NCBI RefSeq assembly: GCF_029094525.1
Contig: NZ_CP119107.1
Location: 3,224,001 to 3,288,000 of the forward strand
Length of the DNA: 64,000 bases
From: Pullulanibacillus sp. KACC 23026
GTDB taxonomy: Bacteria > Bacillota > Bacilli > Bacillales > Sporolactobacillaceae
Direction of reading: 5' to 3'
In this document: piece after piece, positions 56,766 to 64,000 of the stretch
Layout of the letters: the number at the start of each line of letters is the position of its first letter
Numbering within the stretch: position 1 is the stretch's first letter
Position numbers and translations under genes: made by a program
The notes under the pieces: model-generated
The model's input: the letters and a program-made list of their open reading frames with translations, nothing else
Databases searched by the model: none
What the model was told of the DNA's origin: nothing

Positions 56766-57749
56766 TCAAACATTATTTTCAAATAGAAAGATCTTTTTAT
56801 ACCAATTAGAGTTAAACATAAAGATAAAAATGGCAAGCTTATGTTTCCAGCTTAATAATGGATTCCTAATAAAGTAATAACGAAACTGACTAAACTGTCT
56901 TTTTAATTCTCTCAATTCCTTATCACAATTTGATAGGTTCGTTTTAGCTAAAAAATAATTCCAAAAAAAAGAATCGATATAACCTCTAAGTGCTAAGTTG
57001 GCTAATCGGGGTTGTTTGATTGATTGAAAGAAATCAACGCGTTCTTTAAGGGCATGAACTTTATCTAAACGTTTTACAGAATAAGGAGCGTTCATTACAC
57101 TATTTGGCCTTTGAAGGTAAAAATAAAAAGTTTCATTAATATAAGAAACTTTTTGGGATGCATATAAGATTTCATGAATTATGAACTCATCTTCGCATAT
57201 CCTTCCTTCTTTAAACTCTAAACCTTTAAAAAGGTGCTTCTTATATAATTTATTTACCGGAATAACCAATCTTAGATTGGATGTATTACTGTATAACTGT
57301 TCCAATGCTTCAAGATTACTGTAATGCTCAAGTTTAACTTCGCCGTTCACTTTGATTTTACAAGCGGGTTTCTTATTGCTACTCACCTTGATAAAATCGC
57401 ACATCGCAATATCAGAGGCGTTCTCATTGATGACCTTATAAAGACATTCATACATCCTATAATGGATAAAATCATCACTGTCGACAAAAGCAATGTACTT
57501 ACCCAATGCTCGCTTAAGACCTGCATTTCTAGCAGAGGCTGCACCGCCATTCTTTTTGTGAATGACTTTTATTCTTTTATCTTTTTTTGAGAGTTCTTCA
57601 CACATCTCTCCGCAAGAATCCGGGGATCCATCATTTACTAAGATTAACTCAAAATCTGAAAAGCTTTGTTTCAAAATGGATTGAACACAAGTCTCTAAAC
57701 AGGCCTCCGACTTATATACAGGGACAATTATGCTTATTTTTGGCTCCAA
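56766..57749 (-). CDS. Family 2 glycosyltransferase
   Basis: A 327-residue GT-A enzyme: ISIIVPVYKSEACLETCVQS, LILVNDGSPDSCGEMC, GAASARNAGLKRALGKYIAF and the DSDD motif. An acceptor part with VNKLYKKHLF and ICEDEFIIHEIL follows. It lies between the GT4 group and another GT2, with intergenic gaps of 18 and 57 bp. Confidence 0.87.
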   Translation of the reverse strand: MEPKISIIVPVYKSEACLETCVQSILKQSFSDFELILVNDGSPDSCGEMCEELSKKDKRIKVIHKKNGGAASARNAGLKRALGKYIAFVDSDDFIHYRMYECLYKVINENASDIAMCDFIKVSSNKKPACKIKVNGEVKLEHYSNLEALEQLYSNTSNLRLVIPVNKLYKKHLFKGLEFKEGRICEDEFIIHEILYASQKVSYINETFYFYLQRPNSVMNAPYSVKRLDKVHALKERVDFFQSIKQPRLANLALRGYIDSFFWNYFLAKTNLSNCDKELRELKRQFSQFRYYFIRNPLLSWKHKLAIFIFMFNSNWYKKIFLFENNV

Positions 57750-57806
57750 ACTGGTCCTCCTGTTCGACTTATTCCATTACTCGTTTTAATGCAACCTGAG
57801 GTTTTC

Positions 57807-58790
57807 TCACGATGTTTCTTTATTTCTTAATAAAAGAAGCCACTTTATATCTAAACAATAAAAGGATAATAGCAATTTGTATTTCCAAGGCAGGATCTTA
57901 TTGCCCATTAAATCTAAATAGTTCTTTCTGACAAACAATTGTATCCTTGTTAAGTATTCTTTTTTACTTGTTCTATTTTTCATCTGATTTAAGATATAAA
58001 ACACATTATCTGTACTCCAATAGCCGAAACAAGCTACCACTTCTTTAAAAATAGTAGGGTAATTCTTTTTCATATACATTAAAATCTCTTCCCAGCCTAA
58101 AAACGCATCTAATCTTTTTTCATTGTACGTCTGATTTAAAATGCTATTTTCTCTCTTAACATAGATATAACCCGTGTAATTTAGATAAACTATTTTTTCA
58201 GCTTTAGAGAATAGTTTATAAGTTGTCGATAGGTCTTCGTGGATTCGCCCTTCTGGAAATTCGATATTAGAAAAACAACTTCTTCTATACAATTTATTCC
58301 ACAATGCAAATCGATACAAATGCCCTTTAAATAATTCTCTCATAGCTTCTAAATTAGTCATTTCTCTATTAGGGTGTTTATTTTCAACATAAATAACTTC
58401 CCCGTTGATTTCTCTCAATAAATTACAAATCACAATATCTGCCGCTGAACCTCTTGCGTTCTTATACAACACCTCAAACATGTCAGGGTATACCCAATCA
58501 TCACTGTCAACAAACCCTATAAACTCTCCCTGAGCTTTGTGAATTCCTGCATTTCGCGCTGAGCTTACCCCACCATATTCTTTGTGAAAAACCTTAATAC
58601 GGGAATCTTTCTTGGCATATTGATTGCAAATCTCGCCGCTTCTGTCGGTTGACCCATCATTGACAATGATGATCTCAATGTTTTTTAGAGTTTGTTCCAA
58701 AACGCTATTTAGACATTTCTCTAAATAGCCTTCAACATTGTAGACAGGTACAATAATGCTGACCAAAGGAGTTTCTTGCTGCTCCCTCAT
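57807..58790 (-). CDS. Family 2 glycosyltransferase
   Basis: A 327-residue GT-A enzyme: VSIIVPVYNVEGYLEKCLNS, IIIVNDGSTDRSGEIC, GVSSARNAGIHKAQGEFIGF, DSDDW. The acceptor part has WNKLYRRSCF and IHEDLSTTYKLF. It follows the TagD-like gene by 1 bp, so the two are likely co-translated. Confidence 0.88.
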   Translation of the reverse strand: MREQQETPLVSIIVPVYNVEGYLEKCLNSVLEQTLKNIEIIIVNDGSTDRSGEICNQYAKKDSRIKVFHKEYGGVSSARNAGIHKAQGEFIGFVDSDDWVYPDMFEVLYKNARGSAADIVICNLLREINGEVIYVENKHPNREMTNLEAMRELFKGHLYRFALWNKLYRRSCFSNIEFPEGRIHEDLSTTYKLFSKAEKIVYLNYTGYIYVKRENSILNQTYNEKRLDAFLGWEEILMYMKKNYPTIFKEVVACFGYWSTDNVFYILNQMKNRTSKKEYLTRIQLFVRKNYLDLMGNKILPWKYKLLLSFYCLDIKWLLLLRNKETS

Positions 58791-58791
58791 T

Positions 58792-59208
58792 CTATAACCT
58801 CACCTTTTCTCTGAGTAATGACGACGAAACCCCTTGGGTATAGGGTAAATAAACAACCGTTGTCCCTACTCCGTTCAGCTTTACTTCTACCTCATTAAAG
58901 AGTTCATTACCTCTCCAATCATCTCCGACAAACATCGCATCAAACTTGTAAGCCTCCCAGGCTGAAAATTTATCTCGGTTTTCTTGAGCGACCACTTGAT
59001 CAACATATTTAATCGATTCGATAATTTCTCTTCTTTCTAGGTAAGGAATAACCGGGAGCTTGTTTTTATAAGTCATCACTAATTCATCCGTACTGACACC
59101 AACTATGAGAAAGTCACACAGGTTCTTTGCACGCTGAAGGATATTCAGATGGCCCACATGGAACATGTCAAAAACACCTGTTGTATAACCTACCTTAAAT
59201 GGTTTCAT
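58792..59208 (-). CDS. tagD: Glycerol-3-phosphate cytidylyltransferase (TagD/TarD-like)
   Basis: A 138-residue nucleotidyltransferase that makes CDP-glycerol from CTP and glycerol-3-phosphate. The HxGH motif is in FDMFHVGHLN (His17, His20). Other family marks are VGVSTDELVMTYKNK, PYLERREIIESIKYVD, VGDDWRG and the C-terminal SSSLLRE (the RTxGISTT-equivalent). It lies beside a TagF/TagB-type transferase, so the cluster should put glycerol phosphate into its polymer. Confidence 0.9.
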   Translation of the reverse strand: MKPFKVGYTTGVFDMFHVGHLNILQRAKNLCDFLIVGVSTDELVMTYKNKLPVIPYLERREIIESIKYVDQVVAQENRDKFSAWEAYKFDAMFVGDDWRGNELFNEVEVKLNGVGTTVVYLPYTQGVSSSLLREKVRL

Positions 59209-59297
59209 GCGCTCACCTCCTACAAAATTTTAAAAAGCCTTACAAGTTATGTAAGACCTGTTAAGACATCATTCTTTTATGCCATTGGGAAGAGGAT

Positions 59298-60479
59298 TTA
59301 ACTTGAGGATCTAGTTGCGCGTTCTCCAAAGCAAATGTTTTGAATGTGTAACACCAAAGCCTCACTCGCATGACCGGTTTCATAGGAGCCGACCTTTTCT
59401 AAAAATTGGTTGATCCTTTTTAAGTAGGCAACTCGTTTAAACTGCCCAATTTGCTCCATTAACTCCTCTTGACTAAAAGCTTTTAAAAAAGGAAGCTCAT
59501 CGATTGAAAAATAAAGCTCTCTCTCATTTCTCATATACGTTTCAAGATCTGGAAGATACAGGAAACATGGACGCTTAGTTAGAGCAAAATCAAACATAAG
59601 TGATGAATAATCAGTAATCAATAAGTCTGTTACATAAAGAATGTCTTGCGGGTCATCGTAATGGGTGACATCTAAGACTTTTTGGCCCATAAAAAAAGCT
59701 TGAGACTGCGAGAGTAAATGGGGATGAAGCCTTACTAAAAATGTCCAATCCCCTCCGTATTCTGCCTCTAATTTTTTCCTAATGGCGTTAAAATCCAATC
59801 GGTAAAGATCTAATCCTCCATTTGTTCTAAAGGTTGGAGCATAGGTGACAACTCTATGACTTTTAGGGATTTGAAGCTTTGCCTTGATCCATTCACTCTT
59901 CTTAATGTCCTTTTGAAAAAAAACATCATTTCGCGGTGTCCCTTTCTCAAAAATAGGGCCCTGATACCAAAAAGACCGGCGAAAGATAGTCGTGCTTTCC
60001 TGACATCCCGACAAGAGGAGGTCACACTTACTCGAATCTTTTTTTGCCATCTTCACGTAGTGTGTGGTTAAATGGTCAATAGCGTCTTTTTCAATCTGTT
60101 TAAGACGTAACGAGCTATGCCAGGTTTGAATGTAATATTGATTCTTTCTTTTCCTGATAATAGGCAGGGTACGATAATCCGTTACAATTACTTTAGATGT
60201 ACTAAGTTCATAAAAGAAGCGTAAGGATAACCATCTTACAAGACGGTAATCTGAGAACGCTCTTTTCTCATTGGGATGAACAAAGGACCAAACAATTTCA
60301 AAGGAATCTTTAGATACATTTTTGAGGATATACTCCGATAGGTACTTTGGATTTCCGCCATATTGACTTCCATAATAACTAAAAAAAATAATTTTATTAG
60401 ACTTAATTGGCAAGATTCTTAGAAGGAATGTAAGAACGAATATACATAGACCTTTAAAGTTCAGCACCCATTGACTCAT
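59298..60479 (-). CDS. CDP-glycerol:glycerophosphotransferase (TagB/TagF family)
   Basis: A 393-residue peripheral membrane enzyme that transfers glycerol-phosphate from CDP-glycerol. Motifs: YYIQTWHSSLRLKQIEKDA (catalytic His), KGTPRNDVFF, VTYAPTFRTNGG, FLVRLHPHL, LYVTDLLITDYSSLMFDFAL and RPCFLYLPDLE. At this length it holds only the catalytic domain, nearer to TagB-like primases or decorating transferases than to the long TagF polymerases. An N-terminal hydrophobic stretch may anchor it. An 89-bp gap separates it from the tagD-like gene. Confidence 0.9.
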   Translation of the reverse strand: MSQWVLNFKGLCIFVLTFLLRILPIKSNKIIFFSYYGSQYGGNPKYLSEYILKNVSKDSFEIVWSFVHPNEKRAFSDYRLVRWLSLRFFYELSTSKVIVTDYRTLPIIRKRKNQYYIQTWHSSLRLKQIEKDAIDHLTTHYVKMAKKDSSKCDLLLSGCQESTTIFRRSFWYQGPIFEKGTPRNDVFFQKDIKKSEWIKAKLQIPKSHRVVTYAPTFRTNGGLDLYRLDFNAIRKKLEAEYGGDWTFLVRLHPHLLSQSQAFFMGQKVLDVTHYDDPQDILYVTDLLITDYSSLMFDFALTKRPCFLYLPDLETYMRNERELYFSIDELPFLKAFSQEELMEQIGQFKRVAYLKRINQFLEKVGSYETGHASEALVLHIQNICFGERATRSSS

Positions 60480-60498
60480 GTTCCTTATCGCCTCATTT

Positions 60499-61530
60499 TC
60501 ATTTATTAATGACTATTCTTTTTAATCCCCTCTCTTTGGGAAGTATCCCCGCTCTCCTGGCTATTTTTCTTAAAAATAAAAAAGTTAATTGCAAATAGGG
60601 GTGAATAAGGAACAGGTTCATTTGTTGGGTTAAATCCCAATCTTCCTGTTTGTTTAAATGAACATTCTTTGCGATCCATCTGAAATCTTCTCTTAACCGT
60701 CTCCGATTCACTCTGCTCTCAACCTTTTCTAGACTAAAGAGGAGTTGGTGATAATGAATGAGCGTCTGTTTTAATAAAGTCTTAAGAGACTCATTAACCA
60801 AGTCCTTATAGTTCATCGAAATAAACCAGTGGCGCTCCTTTAATCCTCGCAGCATATCTAAATTTCGACTCGTATAATGAGCAACAATACTATCATTTCT
60901 CTGAAAATAGTAATACAACGGTTGATTCAAGATGACGTATCTATGAACGCGATGCATTACCTGATGGGCCCAAAAAACATCTTCAAATAAGACACCTTTT
61001 CTAAATGGCAGTTCTTTAATCAGTTCCGTTTTATACAACTTCCCCCAAGCAAAGTTTTTGACTTTCTCATTCTTAACAAGCTCTCTCATCAGTTCAGGAT
61101 TATCTAATATTACTGGAGAAACTTCTCCATAATAGCGATCATCCAAGAGAAGATAATCTTGGTACGCATAATAAAAATTGGATTGAACCACATCCGCTTG
61201 AAACCGATGCAACTGGTTCATTAATGTTTCAATGGCAGTTGGTGCGATCCAATCATCACTGTCAAGAAAGAACATGTAATCTCCCGTTGCTGCTTGCATG
61301 CCAACGTTTCGTGCATCAGATAATCCACCATTTTCTTTGTGTAGTGGCCTAATACGAGAATCCTCTTTGGCAAATGCCTCGATCCATACTCCGCATCGGT
61401 CAGGAGAACCATCATCCACTAAGATAATTTCTAAGTTCCTGTACGTTTGTTGAATCACACTCTGAACACAGCGTTTTAAATAGGCTTCTACCTTATAAAT
61501 GGGAACAATTATACTAATTTTATCGGTCAT
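60499..61530 (-). CDS. Family 2 glycosyltransferase
   Basis: A 343-residue GT-A enzyme: ISIIVPIYKVEAYLKRCVQS, IILVDDGSPDRCGVWI, GLSDARNVGMQAATGDYMFF, LDSDDW, then FAWGKLYKTEL and VLFEDVFWAHQVMHRV. The Ser-Asp-Ala-Arg-Asn form of the motif places it in the EpsJ/EpsE-like GT2 group. It is the first glycosyltransferase after the regulator gene. Confidence 0.88.
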   Translation of the reverse strand: MTDKISIIVPIYKVEAYLKRCVQSVIQQTYRNLEIILVDDGSPDRCGVWIEAFAKEDSRIRPLHKENGGLSDARNVGMQAATGDYMFFLDSDDWIAPTAIETLMNQLHRFQADVVQSNFYYAYQDYLLLDDRYYGEVSPVILDNPELMRELVKNEKVKNFAWGKLYKTELIKELPFRKGVLFEDVFWAHQVMHRVHRYVILNQPLYYYFQRNDSIVAHYTSRNLDMLRGLKERHWFISMNYKDLVNESLKTLLKQTLIHYHQLLFSLEKVESRVNRRRLREDFRWIAKNVHLNKQEDWDLTQQMNLFLIHPYLQLTFLFLRKIARRAGILPKERGLKRIVINK

Positions 61531-61567
61531 TCATTACCAGACCCCTCATGGCTCTAAAACTTTACTT

Positions 61568-61909
61568 CTACTTATTCTCTCTGTCCTCATTTTTCCATTT
61601 AATAAACTCAATCAACGCTTTATATTCCTGAATCGTTCCTTTTTCAATTCCCATATCTTTTAATTCATTTGCGATGCCTAATACTTCTTGATCAAGAACC
61701 TCTGAATCTAATTGAGTGTCTGACAGTAAGAGATTTAGATCAACATCTAATACCGCAGCCGTTTTTTCTAATATGTTTATAGAAGGGTTCTTGTTAATAC
61801 CTCGTTCAATATTGCTTAAGTACGATTTGGATATCTTTGCTCGTTCAGCCAGCTCTGATAATGTTAGTCCTTTAGCAGTTCTAAATTTAGTAATATTTTT
61901 TCCAATCAT
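61568..61909 (-). CDS. SinR-like XRE-family repressor
   Basis: A 113-residue protein. The Cro/C1 helix-turn-helix domain (1-62) includes GLTLSELAERAKISKSYLSN and the IERGINKNPSI segment. The C-terminal dimerisation hook is EYKALIEFIKWKNED, as in B. subtilis SinR (111 residues), the master repressor of biofilm matrix genes. No separate SinI is seen. It lies within the polysaccharide cluster, between the aminotransferase and the first glycosyltransferase, and probably regulates the cluster. SinR-type palindromes occur at 40820 and 44601. Confidence 0.85.
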   Translation of the reverse strand: MIGKNITKFRTAKGLTLSELAERAKISKSYLSNIERGINKNPSINILEKTAAVLDVDLNLLLSDTQLDSEVLDQEVLGIANELKDMGIEKGTIQEYKALIEFIKWKNEDRENK

Positions 61910-62021
61910 GGCTATACCCCGATTATTTGTTTTAGATTTTAGTTGTCTTACTCCCCATCCCCCTCTATCTAACGTTATAAATTGTTGACTAAAGGAAGTT
62001 TATAAAAAGAAATCTAAACGG

Positions 62022-63191
62022 CTATGGCATCAGAAGACTTGATCCCGCCTTCTTGTAAACCTCGTAGATGCATTGAATGACTCTAGCCTGTTCCTCTGGG
62101 GTCAGGCTAGAACCGGACGGCAAACAAATTCCTTGATAGAAAAGAGAATCAGATATCGGTTTGCCTCGATTATGTGAGTAAAAAGCGTTTTTTAAAAAGA
62201 GCGGCTGAAGATGGAGAGGCTTCCATACTGGGCGCGCTTCAATATTCTCTTTATCTAATGCCGAAAGTACCTCTTTAACAGAAAATCCCGCTTCTCTTTC
62301 ATTAATCGTGAGTGTGGTTAACCATCGATTCGAATAGGATTGCTCTAATTCTGGCATCATCCTTAATCCGGGCACGTTTACCAATGCCTCCTCATACCTT
62401 CTAAAAATTGCTCTCCTTGCCTCAATTCGATCTTCTAGAACCTTTAATTGCGCTCTGCCTACTCCCGCTAGAAGGTTACTAAGCCGGTAATTATATCCCA
62501 TTTGGCTGTGCTGATAATGAGGCGCGGGATCCCGCGCTTGTGTTGCCAGAAATCTTGCTCTTGATAGACTCTCATCATCATTGGAAATAAGCGCTCCTCC
62601 ACCTGATGTCGTAATAATTTTGTTTCCATTAAATGAGAAGACACCGAAATGACCAAAAGATCCGCTTTTCTTACCTCTATAAGTCGATCCAAGACTTTCT
62701 GCCGCATCTTCAATGATTGGGATACGATAGAACTCACAAAGCGCGCTAATTTCATCCATTTTGGCAGTTTGACCATACAGATTGACAACAATGACAGCTT
62801 TTGGCAGTTGACCCTCCTTCACCGCTTCCATGAGTGCTTGTTCTAGGGCTTTTGGGGACATATTCCAACTATCAGGCTCTGAATCAATGAAAACCGGCTC
62901 TGCACCTTGGTAGAGAATTGGATTTGCGCTTGCTACAAACGTTAGTGTTGAACAGAAAACCCGATCCCCCTTTTTAACACCCAAAAGACAAAGTGCTAAA
63001 TGAATAGCAGCGGTTCCCGAACTTACCGCAACTGCGCCTCTAATTCCTGCATAATTAGCTAATTCTTCTTCAAAAGCATTTACATGAGGTCCTAAAGGGG
63101 CAATCCAGTTTGACTCGAAAGCTTCTCTGATATAAAGTTCTTCCTCTCCGCTTAGATGTGGTGGTGATAGATAAATGCGTTGATTATTCAT
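62022..63191 (-). CDS. DegT/DnrJ/EryC1/StrS-family sugar aminotransferase (EpsN/PglE-like)
   Basis: A 389-residue PLP enzyme that converts a UDP-4-keto-6-deoxy sugar to the 4-amino sugar. Key parts: SSGTAAIHLAL (phosphate binding), EDAAESLGS with Asp162, FSFNGNKIITTSGGG with the PLP-binding Lys191, and ATQARDPAPHYQHSQMGYNY followed by RLSNL. It overlaps the acetyltransferase gene by 8 bp, and together they resemble the bacillosamine-type EpsM-EpsN or PglD-PglE pair. Confidence 0.9.
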   Translation of the reverse strand: MNNQRIYLSPPHLSGEEELYIREAFESNWIAPLGPHVNAFEEELANYAGIRGAVAVSSGTAAIHLALCLLGVKKGDRVFCSTLTFVASANPILYQGAEPVFIDSEPDSWNMSPKALEQALMEAVKEGQLPKAVIVVNLYGQTAKMDEISALCEFYRIPIIEDAAESLGSTYRGKKSGSFGHFGVFSFNGNKIITTSGGGALISNDDESLSRARFLATQARDPAPHYQHSQMGYNYRLSNLLAGVGRAQLKVLEDRIEARRAIFRRYEEALVNVPGLRMMPELEQSYSNRWLTTLTINEREAGFSVKEVLSALDKENIEARPVWKPLHLQPLFLKNAFYSHNRGKPISDSLFYQGICLPSGSSLTPEEQARVIQCIYEVYKKAGSSLLMP

Positions 63192-63846
63192 GATTATTAA
63201 CCTCTCTAAGGAATGGGGCTTTCTCTTTCACAACCCTGGCTGGTACACCTACGGCCGTCTTAAAGGAAGAGATGTCATGAAGTACAGTTGCCCCTGCCCC
63301 AATAACAGACCATTGACCTATTTTTACTCCTGGTAATACCGTCGCACCACTGCCGATATGAACACCTTCTTCTACCTTCACACCACCTGTTAATGTGGCA
63401 TTTGGTGAAATATGGGAAAAGTTCTCAACGCGGCCATCGTGTTCAACAATGGCTCCCGAATTAATAATCACATGATTTTGTATCTTTGTTTCGGAATTGA
63501 TCACAGCATTCGGCATAATGACCGTTCCCTCTCCAATTATCGCTGAGGAGCTAATCACGGCTGTGGGATGTACCAATGTGAGATACCTTTCAGCAGGAAG
63601 ATCTAAGTATTCAACTATTTCTTTACGTTTCCGATTATCTCCAATTGCATTAATAAATCGAACATTATAAAACTGCAACAAAAGGTTTTGTGTAAAAGAC
63701 ATTGGACCACATAAATACCCGTCATGATGCTCCAAGCGCGAGTACCGGTCATCTAAAAAACCAATCAATTCATGTTCAGGGAAATGGTCTAAAAGCTCTT
63801 TAACAACCTTACCATGACCGCCATGGCCTATAATGACAACCTTCAC
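63184..63846 (-). CDS. NeuD/PglD-family sugar O/N-acetyltransferase (EpsM-like)
   Basis: A 220-residue protein. The N-terminal Rossmann-like part is VVIIGHGGHGKVVKELL. From about residue 95 there are left-handed beta-helix hexapeptide repeats (VISSSAIIGEGTVIMPNAVI, VHIGSGATVLPGVKIGQWSV). The conserved His of the family is in IVEHDGRVENFSHISP. It would acetylate the 4-amino group made by the aminotransferase, giving a diacetamido-trideoxyhexose. Confidence 0.9.
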   Translation of the reverse strand: MKVVIIGHGGHGKVVKELLDHFPEHELIGFLDDRYSRLEHHDGYLCGPMSFTQNLLLQFYNVRFINAIGDNRKRKEIVEYLDLPAERYLTLVHPTAVISSSAIIGEGTVIMPNAVINSETKIQNHVIINSGAIVEHDGRVENFSHISPNATLTGGVKVEEGVHIGSGATVLPGVKIGQWSVIGAGATVLHDISSFKTAVGVPARVVKEKAPFLREVNNHE

Positions 63847-63864
63847 CCTTTTACCTCCCGACCT

Positions 63865-64000
63865 TTAACCTTGTTTAACCCCGCGAAAGGGCTCCATCGT
63901 AGCATGTTCTGGATGGTGAATACCCTGAGAACGTATGACTTTTATTAAAGTCATACCTAATATTTTTAAATCTAATAAAAATGATTGATTCTCAACATAC
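63865..64000 (-). CDS. Undecaprenyl-phosphate sugar phosphotransferase, C-terminal fragment (EpsL/PglC-like; cut by window edge)
   Basis: The minus strand ends with YVENQSFLLDLKILGMTLIK and HHPEHATMEPFRGVKQG before a stop at 63865. This is the C-terminus of small polyprenyl-phosphate hexose-1-phosphate transferases (the WLDLKIL...ATMEPF tail). These enzymes start repeat-unit synthesis on the lipid carrier. It lies 18 bp upstream of the acetyltransferase gene, the same order as epsL-epsM-epsN. Only 44 residues are visible. Confidence 0.78.
   Translation of the reverse strand, partial: YVENQSFLLDLKILGMTLIKVIRSQGIHHPEHATMEPFRGVKQG

Overview
The window reads as a chromosome segment of a low-to-mid GC, endospore-forming Firmicute of the order Bacillales. 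The evidence is spoIIM, an alpha/beta-type SASP gene with a textbook sigma-G promoter, Bacillus-like gene neighbours (fur/yqzK, nudF/endoQ-like/spoIIM, ykoN/ykoP, yneK), strong AGGAGG ribosome binding sites and frequent TTG/GTG starts. The complete type IV pilus locus is unusual for Bacillus itself. A Sporolactobacillaceae-like lineage would fit, but this is a guess from gene content only.

Layout. (1) 1-5.6 kb: nucleoside salvage (pdp, deoB), yqzK, fur with a sigma-A promoter and Fur box, spoIIM, an endonuclease Q-like gene and nudF on the minus strand, then a secreted DUF3888 protein. (2) 5.7-15.8 kb: a type IV pilus locus. Minor pilin-like genes run leftward (PilV-, PilW- and PilX-like); pilB-pilT-pilC-pilin-pilD-pilM-pilN-pilO run rightward. 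(3) 16-22 kb: aldo/keto reductase, a divergent thiolase / HMG-CoA lyase pair with two cre-like sites, a YqkB-like protein, a thioesterase and an orphan histidine kinase. (4) 22.5-28.3 kb: a 16S-23S-5S rRNA operon on the minus strand with two tandem sigma-A promoters. Three tandem 195-197 bp duplications downstream of 5S each carry the 5S 3' tail and the terminator. (5) 28.3-33.2 kb: decayed DNA. It holds broken Nudix, beta-lactamase-like and HEAT-repeat (DNA alkylation repair-like) genes, and a 3.1-kb array of about 60 short palindromes with a 52-bp period that appears to split the HEAT-repeat gene in two. (6) 33.2-40.1 kb: ordinary chromosomal genes: hydrolase, frameshifted TipA-like regulator, ybaK, SASP, ykoP/ykoN, a Q/A-rich protein, yneK and a VanY-type carboxypeptidase. 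(7) 40.2-64 kb: one very large leftward cell-surface polysaccharide cluster.

How the surface cluster works together (inference from families). A sugar-1-phosphate transferase (partial at the right edge), a NeuD/PglD-type acetyltransferase and a DegT-type aminotransferase resemble the EpsL-EpsM-EpsN / PglC-PglD-PglE set that makes a diacetamido-trideoxy sugar and loads it on undecaprenyl phosphate. Five GT2 and four GT4 glycosyltransferases would extend the chain. A TagD-like cytidylyltransferase and a TagB/TagF-like transferase would add glycerol phosphate. A Wzx-like flippase would export the unit, and an LCP ligase would attach the polymer to peptidoglycan. Three acyltransferase-3 proteins, a PaaK-type acyl-CoA ligase and a deacetylase fused to leucine-rich repeats would decorate it. 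A SinR-like repressor is encoded inside the cluster, and two SinR-type inverted repeats (GTTCT-N6-AGAAC class) lie in cluster intergenic regions. No Wzy polymerase is visible.

The most unusual feature is the palindrome array at 29.86-32.99 kb. Two smaller clusters of different palindromes at 17.05-17.19 and 22.29-22.48 kb share its geometry of roughly 25-nt hairpins every 50-60 bp.
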